Source: Bacteroidota bacterium
GTDB taxonomy: Bacteria > Bacteroidota > Ignavibacteria > UBA10030
Length of the DNA: 40,159 nt
NCBI GenBank assembly: GCA_015661185.1
Contig: JACVXU010000033.1
Span: 1-40,159, forward strand
Direction of reading: 5' to 3'
Below are positions 9,530 to 18,240 of this stretch, piece after piece; the first letter of the stretch is position 1; every line of letters begins with the position of its first letter. The position numbers and the translations under genes were made by a program. Below the pieces are notes generated by a model. That model searched no databases. It saw only the letters and a list, made by a program, of their open reading frames with translations, and was not told where the DNA came from.

Positions 9530-9889
9530 ATGTCGGTGCGAACGGAGAGGGTTGCCTCGCTCGTGAAACAACTGATGAGCGAGATAATCCAGCAGAACTT
9601 TCGAATGGAAGAGTTCGGACTGGTGACGGTTACCGAGGTACGGATGAGTCCCGATCTGAAGATCGCTAAGATATTCGTGAGTGTCTTCGGAGACGAGGAG
9701 AAAAAGAAGAAGCTGCTGGCTCATCTTGCCGTCGAAAAAGGAGCGATCCGTTCCCAACTCGGCCGTAGCATGAATCTGAAATTTACACCGGCGATTTCCT
9801 TCTACCTGGATGCATCGCTCGATTACGCTATGAAGATCGAGGATCTGTTGAATAAAATCCACAAAGATCCTCCAGAGAGCAAAGAGTAG
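9530..9889 (+). CDS. rbfA: 30S ribosome-binding factor RbfA
   Basis: RbfA is a small KH-type protein needed for late 30S assembly and 16S processing. At 119 residues it has normal length, with the opening RTERVASLVKQLMSEII, the central strand TVTEVRMSPDLKIAKIFVS and the C-terminal ISFYLDASLDYAMKIEDLLNKI (read across residues 90-111). AAGGAG lies upstream of the ATG, giving a good ribosome binding site. It sits 14 bases after infB and 7 bases before truB, its usual neighbours. Confidence 0.95.
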   Translation: MSVRTERVASLVKQLMSEIIQQNFRMEEFGLVTVTEVRMSPDLKIAKIFVSVFGDEEKKKKLLAHLAVEKGAIRSQLGRSMNLKFTPAISFYLDASLDYAMKIEDLLNKIHKDPPESKE

Positions 9890-9896
9890 GCGGTTC

Positions 9897-10658
9897 ATGC
9901 CGATAGCCTCACAGAGCACAACGGGCGAGAACGATGAGGGGGAGATGTATCTCCTTGACAAACCGCTGAATTGGACGTCATTCGATGTGATTCATCGGCT
10001 CCGACAATCACTGGAGGTCGAGAAAGCCGGACATGCCGGGACACTTGATCCCCGGGCAACCGGCCTCCTGATTGTGTGCACAGGAAAGCAAACGAAGCGC
10101 ATCGATCAGTTTGCGAATCTCGAAAAGGAGTATACTGGAACGTTTCAGCTTGGCATTCGCACGCCGAGCTTCGATATGGAAACGCAAGTAACCGGGCGGG
10201 CAGACTACTCCGCTGTGAGACGCGAGGATCTCGCGTCTGTCGTCCTGTCTTTCGTCGGACGGCAGCTCCAGATACCTCCAATGTACTCTGCGGTGAAACA
10301 TCTTGGGAGACCCCTCTATAAGTATGCGAGGAAGGGGAGAACAATAGACCGTAAAGCGAAAGAAATTGATGTCCGTGAGTTTTCGGTGTTGTCGTTCGTT
10401 CCCCCGGAGGTTGGATTCCTTGTGGTGTGCTCAAAAGGGACCTATGTTCGATCTCTCGTGAGCGAAATTGGCGACAGACTGGGTTGCGGGGCCGCCTTGA
10501 CCTCTCTCAGGCGCACCCGCATCGGGACGAGCCTGCACAGCCGCCGCCACCTCTGGGACTACGGTTGTAAGCGTGGGCACGTTCGACGGGGTTCACCTTG
10601 CCCATCAGCAACTTCTGAAAGAAGTTGTCACGCGAGCTCGGGCAAGGACAGGACGTAG
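9897..10658 (+). CDS. truB: tRNA pseudouridine(55) synthase, C-terminus apparently lost
   Basis: TruB makes pseudouridine 55 in the T-loop of tRNA. Conserved parts run from LLDKPLNWTSFDV through the catalytic motif GHAGTLDPRATG (D51), KEYTG, QIPPMYSAVKHLGRPLY and GTYVRSL to SLRRTRIG (residues 203-210). After that point, from about base 10527, the translation no longer resembles TruB. The frame continues through the start of ribF and ends at 10658, so the last 43 residues are probably not genuine TruB sequence; the last 86 bases overlap ribF in another frame. The usual short C-terminal segment after RTRIG is missing. ATG 9897 is used; ATG 9945, right at the LLDKP motif, is possible. The catalytic core is complete, so activity is conceivable. 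Confidence 0.82.
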   Translation: MPIASQSTTGENDEGEMYLLDKPLNWTSFDVIHRLRQSLEVEKAGHAGTLDPRATGLLIVCTGKQTKRIDQFANLEKEYTGTFQLGIRTPSFDMETQVTGRADYSAVRREDLASVVLSFVGRQLQIPPMYSAVKHLGRPLYKYARKGRTIDRKAKEIDVREFSVLSFVPPEVGFLVVCSKGTYVRSLVSEIGDRLGCGAALTSLRRTRIGTSLHSRRHLWDYGCKRGHVRRGSPCPSATSERSCHASSGKDRT

Positions 10659-11475
10659 CGTAGTCCTGACCTTCGACCCCCATCCAAAAGAGGTCTTGAC
10701 AAGCAAGACGATGCACCTTCTGACGACCATTGATGAACGTCAGCAGATCTGCGAACAGTTGGGAATCGATGTCTTCTACCGCATAGGCTTCACGTATGAG
10801 TTTTCACGCTTGACATCCCGCGAATTCTACCTCCGCTATGTCATTCAGGGATGTGGGGTGAGTGAGGTGGTCGAAGGGTACGATCATCATTTCGGCAGAG
10901 ACCGTGAAGGCAGTGTCGAAGAACTGTTGAAACTCGGCCGGGAGTTCGAGTTCTCCGTTGCCGCATTGAAGCCAGTGTATGTCGATGAGGAAATAGTAAG
11001 CAGCCGCCAAATCAGGCAGCATCTTCTGCAGGGAAGAGTAGACCGTGCACATCGGTTGCTCGGCAGGCCGTACTCCGTAAGCGGCATCGTCATTCGCGGC
11101 GATGGAAGGGGACGCCAGCTGGGATATCCTACAGCGAACCTGAATCTCACGCATGGCAAGATTATACCTCAGGACGGGATCTATTTCGCGCAGGTTGACA
11201 TCGGCAGCAATACGGTTTATGGCATGGTCAGTATCGGCATCAGGCCGACCTTCTTCGCGCAAGGGCAACGGACTGTCGAGGTAAATCTCCTGGATTTCGA
11301 CGGAGATCTCTACGGGAAGACACTTACGCTCCGATTCTTGAAGCGTCTAAGAGAGGAGCGCAAGTTTGAAAGTGCTCAGCAATTGGTTGAGCAGATGCAT
11401 CTCGATGAGCAACAGAGCCGCGCACTCGAAGAGGAATACCGATCTCAGGTACGGAAATCGGGCAGCACAAACTGA
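10573..11475 (+). CDS. ribF: Bifunctional riboflavin kinase/FAD synthetase, N-terminus doubtful
   Basis: RibF phosphorylates riboflavin to FMN and adenylylates FMN to FAD. The N-terminal nucleotidyltransferase domain shows GTFDGVHLAHQ (family GxFDGxHxGH; the second glycine is alanine here), LTFDPHPKEV and SSRQIRQHLLQG. The C-terminal flavokinase domain shows GDGRGRQLGYPTANL and GIRPTFF, and ends near LRFLKRLREERKF. The only start available after the in-frame stop at 10498-10500 is GTG 10573, which begins the protein at MGTFDGV. The first beta strand (TVVSV, encoded just upstream in the same frame) would then be untranslated. Together with the truncated TruB this suggests lost sequence between 10527 and 10560. 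The 3' part is intact, and rpsO follows as usual. Confidence 0.85.
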   Translation: MGTFDGVHLAHQQLLKEVVTRARARTGRSVVLTFDPHPKEVLTSKTMHLLTTIDERQQICEQLGIDVFYRIGFTYEFSRLTSREFYLRYVIQGCGVSEVVEGYDHHFGRDREGSVEELLKLGREFEFSVAALKPVYVDEEIVSSRQIRQHLLQGRVDRAHRLLGRPYSVSGIVIRGDGRGRQLGYPTANLNLTHGKIIPQDGIYFAQVDIGSNTVYGMVSIGIRPTFFAQGQRTVEVNLLDFDGDLYGKTLTLRFLKRLREERKFESAQQLVEQMHLDEQQSRALEEEYRSQVRKSGSTN

Positions 11476-11517
11476 AAATAAACACACAGTATCATTAGTC
11501 AATTCTAAGGAGTTGCG

Positions 11518-11787
11518 ATGCCAATCACTAAAGAGCAAAAGACAGAGATTATTACCAAGCACGGGAAAAGCGCAACTGACACGGGCAGCCCCGAAGTCCA
11601 GATCGCAATTCTCACCGCACACATCAATATGCTATCGCCCCACCTCGTGAGTCACAAAAAGGACAATCACAGTCGGGCTGGCTTGTTGAAACTCGTTGGA
11701 AAGCGGCGACGCCTTCTGGAGTACCTTGTGAAGAAAGACATTAGCCGATATCGAAAAATCATTCAAGAGCTTGACATCCGCAAATAG
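11518..11787 (+). CDS. rpsO: 30S ribosomal protein S15
   Basis: S15 is a primary 16S rRNA-binding protein of the central domain of the 30S subunit. The 89-residue protein matches the family throughout: [37 protein letters not shown] and [16 protein letters not shown] lies seven bases before the ATG, one of the best ribosome binding sites in the window. Its place between ribF and pnp is the common bacterial order. S15 often represses its own translation; no known S15 binding fold could be recognised in the 42-base leader. Confidence 0.97.
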   Translation: MPITKEQKTEIITKHGKSATDTGSPEVQIAILTAHINMLSPHLVSHKKDNHSRAGLLKLVGKRRRLLEYLVKKDISRYRKIIQELDIRK

Positions 11788-11814
11788 TTTGCGCATTGTC
11801 CTGCTCCCATCCCG

Positions 11815-11841
11815 AGCTGCAAGTGCAGCTTTCATTGAAAG
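11815..11841 (+). promoter_or_regulatory. Two small hairpins between rpsO and pnp
   Basis: AGCTGCA-AG-TGCAGCT (11815-11830) is a seven-base-pair inverted repeat. The overlapping CTTTC-ATT-GAAAG (11829-11841) can form a second, weaker stem. They lie 15 bases before the pnp start. In E. coli the pnp leader carries an RNase III-cleaved hairpin used in autoregulation. A similar role is possible by position only; the stems are short and no T tract follows, so a terminator is unlikely. Confidence 0.35.
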
Positions 11842-11856
11842 AAAGAGCCAAGCACT

Positions 11857-14028
11857 ATGGTCGTAACTAAAGAAGTTGAAGTCGGCGGCAAAACGTTCTC
11901 ATTTGAGACCGGCCGCTTTGCAAAACAAGCCGACGGTGCCGTGATGGTCCGGTACGCCGATACGATGGTGTTGGCCACTGTTGTCAGCGCCAAAGAAATA
12001 AAGGAGGGGCAGGACTATTTCCCTCTCCAGGTGGAATATCGGGAGAAAACCTCTGCCGCGGGAAAAATTCCCGGAGGGTTCTTCAAGCGCGAAGGCCGTC
12101 CGACCGAGAAAGAAATACTCTCCTCGCGGCTTATCGACCGCCCCATCCGGCCGATGTTCCCTGAGGCCTACTTCAACGAAACCCAAGTCCTCGTAACAGT
12201 GTACTCATCTGACTCACAGCACGACTCGGATGTCCTCGGCGCCTGTGCAGCGTCGGCTGCATTGATGGTGTCCGATGCTCCCTTTGACGGCCCGATTGCA
12301 GAGGTACGCGTCGGCCGGATTGACGGACAGTTCGTCATCAATCCCACTCACGATGAACTCGAGCATAGCGACCTGGATGCCATCGTCGCCGGGACTGAGA
12401 CCTCCATCGTCATGGTAGAGGGGGAGTCGAAAGAGATTTCCGAAGCGGATATGATCCAGGCGCTCAAGGCAGCCCACGAAGCCATAAAGACCCTCTGCAG
12501 GGTTCAAGTAGAACTTGCGCGCGAAGTCGCCAAGTCCAAGCGCCCAGTGGTACCAAAGCAGTTTCCTGAAGATTTAGCTTCGGATGTAAAACGTCTCGGC
12601 GCAACGAAGATCAAGGAACTCAGCTTGACTGTCTTGGCTAAGGAGCAACGCGCAGAATCTACTGCAAAAGTGTACGAAGAAGTAAACCAGGCACTTGCGG
12701 AAAAATACCCCGAGCAATCTGAGACCATCAACACGATTCTCCACGACCTCGAGTATCACGCTATGCGCTCGACCATCCTGGAGCAAGGAAAACGCCTTGA
12801 TGGTCGCGGCCTAACGGATATCCGCAAGATTACCTGTGAAGTGGGATTGTTACCTCGCACGCACGGCTCGGCTCTGTTCACGCGTGGAGAAACTCAAAGT
12901 CTTACGACAGTAACCCTCGGGACGAAGCGTGACGAGCAGACCCTGGAAGGCTTGATGGAAGAGACCACGAAGCGATTTATGCTGCACTACAACTTCCCGC
13001 CTTTCAGCGTTGGCGAAATTGGCCGCGTGATGGGTCCGGGAAGGAGAGAAATTGGTCACGGAAATCTTGCCGAACGTGCTCTCAAAAACCTTATTCCCTC
13101 AGAAGCAGAATTCCCGTACACGATCCGTATTGTATCTGACATCCTGGAGTCGAATGGCTCTTCATCGATGGCCACTGTGTGCGCAGGCTCCCTCGCTCTC
13201 TTCGATGCCGGCGTGCCGAACAAACGTCCGATAGCAGGCATCGCGATGGGTCTCGTGAAGGAAGGGGACAAGGTAGCGATCCTCAGCGATATCCTCGGGA
13301 ATGAAGACCACCTGGGCGATATGGACTTCAAGGTGGCCGGCACAACTGAAGGCATTACAGCATTCCAGATGGATATCAAGATCCAGGGTATCACGCTCGA
13401 GATCATGGAGAAAGCTCTTGCGCAGGCGAAAGTAGGGCGTTTCCATATTCTTAGCGTGATGAGTCAATCACTAGCGAATCCGCGACCGGAGCTTTCAGAG
13501 TTTGCACCGCGGCTGCAGACCATCAAGATCCCAGTAGATATGATAGGTTCGCTCATCGGCCCCGGAGGCAAGAACATACGGCAGCTCGTCAAGGACAGTG
13601 GAGCCGAAGTCAACGTCGAGGACGATGGCACTGTCACTGTTGCAGCCGTCCTGAAAGAATCCGCTGACAAAGCTATGGACTATATTCGCAAGTTGACTGA
13701 AATGCCCGAGGTCGGTAAGGTTTATCCGGCTACAGTGAAGAAGATCATGGAGTTCGGAGCGTTCGTCGAGATTCTCCCCGGCAAAGAGGGCTTGGTTCAC
13801 ATTTCTCAGCTCGATACAAACCGTGTCGAGAAAGTCGAAGACCTCTTCAAGGTCGGTGACGCCCTTGAAGTCAAATTGATGGCGATCGACTCTGAGGGCC
13901 GGCTCAGCCTCAGCCGTAAAGCTCTGCTTCCAGGCGGAGAGAATGCTCACGAGGAAATGAAGAAGGCACGTGAACGTCGAGCTTCGTCCCCACGCGACGG
14001 GCATCGGTCTGATAGTAGGAGACGCTAG
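11857..14028 (+). CDS. pnp: Polyribonucleotide nucleotidyltransferase (PNPase)
   Basis: PNPase is a phosphorolytic 3'-5' exoribonuclease of mRNA decay and a degradosome component in many bacteria. The 723-residue protein has RNase PH domain 1 (about 10-140, with FFKREGRPTEKEILSSRLIDRP), a helical linker and RNase PH domain 2 (about 310-530). Domain 2 includes FTRGETQSL, GRREIGHGNLAERAL and the active-site aspartates in DILGNEDHLGDMDFKVAG. A KH domain follows with GSLIGPGGKNIRQL (about 563-576), then an S1 domain (about 619-690, VYPATVKKIMEFGAFVE), and a short basic Arg/Ser-rich tail. Length is standard. A hairpin with a T tract follows the stop. Confidence 0.97.
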   Translation: MVVTKEVEVGGKTFSFETGRFAKQADGAVMVRYADTMVLATVVSAKEIKEGQDYFPLQVEYREKTSAAGKIPGGFFKREGRPTEKEILSSRLIDRPIRPMFPEAYFNETQVLVTVYSSDSQHDSDVLGACAASAALMVSDAPFDGPIAEVRVGRIDGQFVINPTHDELEHSDLDAIVAGTETSIVMVEGESKEISEADMIQALKAAHEAIKTLCRVQVELAREVAKSKRPVVPKQFPEDLASDVKRLGATKIKELSLTVLAKEQRAESTAKVYEEVNQALAEKYPEQSETINTILHDLEYHAMRSTILEQGKRLDGRGLTDIRKITCEVGLLPRTHGSALFTRGETQSLTTVTLGTKRDEQTLEGLMEETTKRFMLHYNFPPFSVGEIGRVMGPGRREIGHGNLAERALKNLIPSEAEFPYTIRIVSDILESNGSSSMATVCAGSLALFDAGVPNKRPIAGIAMGLVKEGDKVAILSDILGNEDHLGDMDFKVAGTTEGITAFQMDIKIQGITLEIMEKALAQAKVGRFHILSVMSQSLANPRPELSEFAPRLQTIKIPVDMIGSLIGPGGKNIRQLVKDSGAEVNVEDDGTVTVAAVLKESADKAMDYIRKLTEMPEVGKVYPATVKKIMEFGAFVEILPGKEGLVHISQLDTNRVEKVEDLFKVGDALEVKLMAIDSEGRLSLSRKALLPGGENAHEEMKKARERRASSPRDGHRSDSRRR

Positions 14029-14054
14029 AACGAAACGTACCTCGTAGAATCTAC

Positions 14055-14113
14055 AATCCTCACGCGGACGAGCTGCCTCACAAGGCGGAGCCAAGTGTGA
14101 GGATTTCTTTTTT
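14055..14113 (+). terminator. Terminator-like hairpin after pnp, abutting the aroA start
   Basis: AATCCTCAC (14055-14063) pairs with GTGAGGATT (14097-14105), a nine-base-pair outer stem. The 33-base interior can form a further small stem (GCCT/AGGC). It is followed by TTTCTTTTTT (14104-14113). This fits an intrinsic terminator of the pnp operon. Its T tract ends two bases before the aroA start codon, so the element also shapes the aroA leader. Confidence 0.65.
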
Positions 14114-14115
14114 GA

Positions 14116-15408
14116 ATGCGAATGGACACGCGAATCTCGACATCAAGAGGGCTCCGGGGAGCAGTCATAGTCCCAGGCGACAAATCCATCTCCCATCGCG
14201 CCCTCATGATCAGTGCGCTGGCCGACGGACCCTCCGAAATTCTTGGACTTCTTGATGCCGCTGACCCACGCAGCACGCTTCACTGCCTCCGAAAGCTCGG
14301 TGTCGATTTCGAAAAGGTTAACACTGCTCTTCGAGTGAAAGGACGTGGACTCCACGGCCTTCGTGCCCCGATGAACGTACTTGATGCCGGCAATTCAGGT
14401 ACTACCATCAGGTTGCTGACCGGCATCCTAGCCGGTCAGCCATTCCCATCTACGATCACCGGTGACGAATCCCTTCGACAACGACCAATGAAACGCATCA
14501 TTGAACCGTTGTCTCTAATGGGTGCCAGGATTGAGGGAACTGCGAATCAGACGGCTCCATTGAAAGTCAACGGCACGTTCCCATTGAAGGCCACCAACCA
14601 CCGGATGCATATATCCAGCGCTCAGGTGAAATCGGCCGTCCTGCTCGCGGGATTGTTCGCCGACGGGACAACGCGCGTCTCCGAGCTGGTTCCAACGCGG
14701 GATCACACTGAACGGATGCTCGGACTCACGCCTGTCAAGTCCGCCGACTCGTACACTGTCGACGTCGTTGGAGGTGCAGGGATCCAACCGCAGCAATTCC
14801 GGGTTCCCGGCGATATCTCATCTGCTGCCTTTCTCATCGCAGCAGCTCTCCTCGTTCCGCAATCCGAACTCCGCATTCTCAACGTTGGACTCAACCCAAC
14901 AAGAACTCGCATACTTGACTTCTTCCGTTCCGTGGGCGGATCTGTAGAGACCATTCGAGAAACGATCGTAGCAGGGGAGCCTATCGGTGATCTTCTCGTG
15001 AAGAGCTCACAGTTGCAGGGGGGCATCGAACTTCAGGGGAAACAAGTCGCGGAGCTCATAGATGAGATTCCTGTGCTCGCAGTAACTCTGGCGCTCTCTG
15101 GTTGCAGCCTGACTGTTCGAGGGGCATCGGATTTGCGAAACAAGGAATCGGATCGAATTCGCTCACTCGTGATCAATCTTCGTAGGCTCGAACTCGATGT
15201 GGAGGAGTTCGCAGACGGATTTGCTTTTCAGGGCAAAAACACATTACTTCCTGCGGAATGTGACAGTTTTGAAGACCATCGTATCGCCATGGCATTCGGC
15301 GTCGCCGGACTAGTGCTGAAGGGCGAAACGGTAATAAGGCAATCGGAATGTGTCGATATCTCGTTTCCATCATTCTGGAATCTGCTCCGCAGTATTGAGC
15401 GTCGATAG
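14116..15408 (+). CDS. aroA: 3-phosphoshikimate 1-carboxyvinyltransferase (EPSP synthase)
   Basis: AroA condenses shikimate 3-phosphate with phosphoenolpyruvate in the sixth step of the shikimate pathway. The substrate-binding motif GDKSISHRA (residues 21-29), DAGNSGTTIRLL, ITGDESLRQRPMKR, SSAQVKSAVLLAGL and the late DHRIAMAFG are all present. The NSGTT motif, instead of NAGTA, and the RPMKR segment resemble class II (Bacillus subtilis-like) enzymes. That class is often less glyphosate-sensitive; tolerance is not demonstrated here. Length (430) is normal. No Shine-Dalgarno sequence is visible; the ATG follows a T-rich tract, and a second ATG lies at 14122. How transcription reaches the gene through the preceding hairpin is unclear. 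Confidence 0.94.
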   Translation: MRMDTRISTSRGLRGAVIVPGDKSISHRALMISALADGPSEILGLLDAADPRSTLHCLRKLGVDFEKVNTALRVKGRGLHGLRAPMNVLDAGNSGTTIRLLTGILAGQPFPSTITGDESLRQRPMKRIIEPLSLMGARIEGTANQTAPLKVNGTFPLKATNHRMHISSAQVKSAVLLAGLFADGTTRVSELVPTRDHTERMLGLTPVKSADSYTVDVVGGAGIQPQQFRVPGDISSAAFLIAAALLVPQSELRILNVGLNPTRTRILDFFRSVGGSVETIRETIVAGEPIGDLLVKSSQLQGGIELQGKQVAELIDEIPVLAVTLALSGCSLTVRGASDLRNKESDRIRSLVINLRRLELDVEEFADGFAFQGKNTLLPAECDSFEDHRIAMAFGVAGLVLKGETVIRQSECVDISFPSFWNLLRSIERR

Positions 15409-15426
15409 CATCGGGAGGATTTCGCA

Positions 15427-16536
15427 GTGGCAAACGTTCGTCTTGAGAATATAAAGAAGGTCTATGAAGGCAACGTCGTTGCCGTACACGAAATGGATCT
15501 TGAAGTGAAAGACAAGGAATTCGTGGTTCTTGTAGGCCCTTCCGGCTGCGGGAAATCAACAACCCTGCGTATGATTGCAGGATTGGAGGAAATCTCTGGC
15601 GGCGACCTTTACATTGACGGACAACGAGTCAATGATGTGCCGCCGAAGGATAGAGATATTGCAATGGTGTTTCAGAATTATGCTCTCTATCCGCACATGT
15701 CGGTCTATGAGAATATGGCGTTCGGGCTGAAGCTCCGCAAATTGCCAAAGGAGGAAATTGACGAGAGAGTTCGTGCAGCCGCCGCGATCTTGGGCATTGG
15801 AGATTACCTCGACCGAAAACCTAAGGCTCTGTCCGGCGGTCAACGTCAGCGCGTCGCGGTGGGAAGGGCTATAGTACGGAAACCGAAGGTCTTCCTTTTC
15901 GACGAGCCGCTGAGCAATCTGGATGCCAAGCTGCGCGTCCAAATGCGAACGGAAATCTCGAAGCTCCATCAACGCCTCGGTGCGACGATGATTTACGTGA
16001 CTCACGATCAGACCGAAGCGATGACCATGGGTGACAAGATCGTGCTGATGAAGGATGGCGTCGTTCAACAGATTGATACTCCGTTGGAGATCTATGCCAA
16101 ACCGCTAAACAAGTTCGTTGCTGGATTCATCGGCAGTCCGGCCATGAATTTCTTCGTAGGGCTGCTCGAGAAGGGGAAGACGATGATGTTCGCGGAACAC
16201 GAGGGAGGACTCCGACTGCCAATCCCGAAAAAGGATCAGGCACGACTGAAGAGTTACATCGGAAAGGAATTGACAGTCGGCCTTCGCCCGGAGCAAATCT
16301 CCATCGCAGGCACGAATGTCATAGGGGCATCTCGAACGAAGGCAAAGGTAACAGTGGAAGTCGTTGAGCCGATGGGGAATGAAACCTACATCTATTTCTC
16401 AACTCGGAAAGATAGTACACAGTTCGTTGCGCGGGTCAATTCAACTAAAAAGCCGGCCACCGGCAGACCATTGGACCTTGTATTCGATATGGGCTGCGCC
16501 CATTTTTTCGATCAACAAACCGAGAAGACAATCTAG
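15427..16536 (+). CDS. Sugar-type ABC transporter ATP-binding protein (UgpC/MsmK/MalK-like)
   Basis: The protein is an ATPase of the carbohydrate-importer class, with a nucleotide-binding domain (about residues 1-235) and a C-terminal regulatory OB/TOBE domain. Visible motifs: Walker A GPSGCGKST (37-45), Q-loop FQNYALYPH, signature LSGGQRQ (135-141), Walker B VFLFDE with E160, D-loop SNLD and switch histidine H193. The TOBE part contains VGLRPEQISI. The start is GTG 15427, supported by GGGAGGA upstream. No permease or solute-binding protein gene lies nearby, so it is an orphan ATPase. Such proteins (MsiK-like) can energise several sugar importers encoded elsewhere. It is separated from aroA by only 18 bases. 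Confidence 0.88.
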   Translation: MANVRLENIKKVYEGNVVAVHEMDLEVKDKEFVVLVGPSGCGKSTTLRMIAGLEEISGGDLYIDGQRVNDVPPKDRDIAMVFQNYALYPHMSVYENMAFGLKLRKLPKEEIDERVRAAAAILGIGDYLDRKPKALSGGQRQRVAVGRAIVRKPKVFLFDEPLSNLDAKLRVQMRTEISKLHQRLGATMIYVTHDQTEAMTMGDKIVLMKDGVVQQIDTPLEIYAKPLNKFVAGFIGSPAMNFFVGLLEKGKTMMFAEHEGGLRLPIPKKDQARLKSYIGKELTVGLRPEQISIAGTNVIGASRTKAKVTVEVVEPMGNETYIYFSTRKDSTQFVARVNSTKKPATGRPLDLVFDMGCAHFFDQQTEKTI

Positions 16537-16569
16537 AATACCTATCTCACGAACGGACCATCGCGTCCA

Positions 16570-18225
16570 CTACAACCGGATGACCTGATGTTTGAAGAGG
16601 TCTATCTTGAGTTCGCCGTACAGCCAGCGCAGGAATTCCAACCCATATTTGTTCAGGAAATACACGACATTCAGCTCTCGCTCCTGAAAGTTTGACTGCG
16701 GGAATACCAGGTTCGCGACTTTTTCAATCTGTCGTAACGAAACTTCGTGCTGACGCTTCTGGGCCGCCACCGCGCGCTCTTTCAATCCTTCGATATTCAC
16801 CGTGGTTTTCCTGCTCACATTTTCCAGAGCTCCCAGCAGCGTCGGGTCGATCGTCTGAAGAACGGGCGCTATTCTCTCTAGGGCTTCTTGTATCGAGAGA
16901 AGCGTCCCACCGAACACTTCATCCAGATTCAGTTCTGCGACTTCGCCTGCTACCTTCTGCTTTACAATCTCGACATCCCTGAAGAGATCAACCAGCGAGA
17001 TAGAGAAGCGCTCGAGCACCTTTCCCGCTTTCTCCTCAAGAATGGTAGCGCTCGCCCGTGGGTAAATGATAGGCACAGGGATGTTCACAGCGTCATAAAG
17101 CGGTTTGAGCTGAGCAAAGTAGGCCGTTTCGGCCGGACCGGCGACATAGGCAAGTGTCGGTAGGAGCCAATCCTGGCAAATCGGCCTCAGCACAACATTT
17201 GAACTGAAAAGCTCCGGGGAAGTCTTTACAGCTTGTTCGACGAATTCCTTCGTGAGATGTTGCCGCGTCCCCTTTAGCGAATACCCATCCAGTCGTGGCT
17301 CCAGCAGATACCTTCCACCATGGTGGAAGAAGAACAGGTTGAGGGACTTTGGCTTCACTTGGGCGTGGTATTGTCTCTCAAGCTCGGCGCTCTGGTCTAT
17401 GACCATTTTGCAGAACCTCGGAGTCTCAGCGAGCTCCTGTGCAAAGAGTGGAGCCAGCAGTCGTTTGACTTCCTTGTCATTTGGATCCAGAAAGACGAGC
17501 CCTGAGTTCTCAAGCAAGACGTTCATGAGATGTGCGAAGGCTCGATTGAATGTCATTCCCTTCTGATATGCAGTTCGAAACAACTCGAGCACTTTCGGCT
17601 TAAACTCTGTTTGTATCAAGGATTCATCGAGTTTACCGAATAACGATTCTATGGTGTCGTCGAATTCGATTTTCCCAACAGCTCCCAGGTTCTGCTCATC
17701 CGAGGAGCGCTTCAGCTCATACCGGAGCTCCTGAACATCGTTCGATGCTGAGAGCGTTTTGATCGAATTAACTTCCTCAAAATCGTGATCTTCCCCCTCG
17801 AGCCAGAATACCGGGACAAAGTTGTAGTCCGGATATCGCTGTGTCAGGGTTTCAACCAGCTTGAGCGTCGTCAACGTTTTGAGAATAGTGTAAAGCGGGC
17901 CGGTGAAGAGCCCCACTTGCTGCCCGGTCACGATCGCTACGGTATTGTCATTAAGAAGCAGATCAATATTGGCCAGGGTTCGCACGCCGCAATGGAAATT
18001 GCGATTTTGGTCTCCCAGAATCTGGACGATGGATGACCGGTCAAGGGATCGCTGCGTGACCCTCTTCAGGAGCGATTTCCAGTGGGATTCATCGCGAAAA
18101 TTCCCTCCGTAAAATTGTTGCACATTGCCGAATTCGCCGATGTAGTCGACAAAGAGGGAAGAAAAAGTGCCGCTGACCGAGTGCAGTTCTCGGTAGTCGA
18201 TTCCGTTGGTTTGTTCGTAGCCCAT
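16570..18225 (-). CDS. bshC: Putative bacillithiol synthase BshC
   Basis: BshC is the putative enzyme adding cysteine to GlcN-malate in the last step of bacillithiol synthesis. The 551-residue protein matches the family: IVTGQQVGLFTGPLYTILK (about residues 95-115), FVPVFWLEGEDHDFEEVN, LPTLAYVAGPAETAYFAQL, the strand PIIYPRASATILEEK and a helical, coiled-coil-like segment before the C-terminus. The BshA and BshB genes are not in the window. It is the last gene of a minus-strand run cdd-tdk-punA-bshC and starts 15 bases after punA. It converges with the ABC ATPase gene, with only 33 bases between the two stops and no clear terminator. Confidence 0.92.
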   Translation of the reverse strand: MGYEQTNGIDYRELHSVSGTFSSLFVDYIGEFGNVQQFYGGNFRDESHWKSLLKRVTQRSLDRSSIVQILGDQNRNFHCGVRTLANIDLLLNDNTVAIVTGQQVGLFTGPLYTILKTLTTLKLVETLTQRYPDYNFVPVFWLEGEDHDFEEVNSIKTLSASNDVQELRYELKRSSDEQNLGAVGKIEFDDTIESLFGKLDESLIQTEFKPKVLELFRTAYQKGMTFNRAFAHLMNVLLENSGLVFLDPNDKEVKRLLAPLFAQELAETPRFCKMVIDQSAELERQYHAQVKPKSLNLFFFHHGGRYLLEPRLDGYSLKGTRQHLTKEFVEQAVKTSPELFSSNVVLRPICQDWLLPTLAYVAGPAETAYFAQLKPLYDAVNIPVPIIYPRASATILEEKAGKVLERFSISLVDLFRDVEIVKQKVAGEVAELNLDEVFGGTLLSIQEALERIAPVLQTIDPTLLGALENVSRKTTVNIEGLKERAVAAQKRQHEVSLRQIEKVANLVFPQSNFQERELNVVYFLNKYGLEFLRWLYGELKIDLFKHQVIRL

Positions 18226-18240
18226 AGTGTTTGTTTGGTA

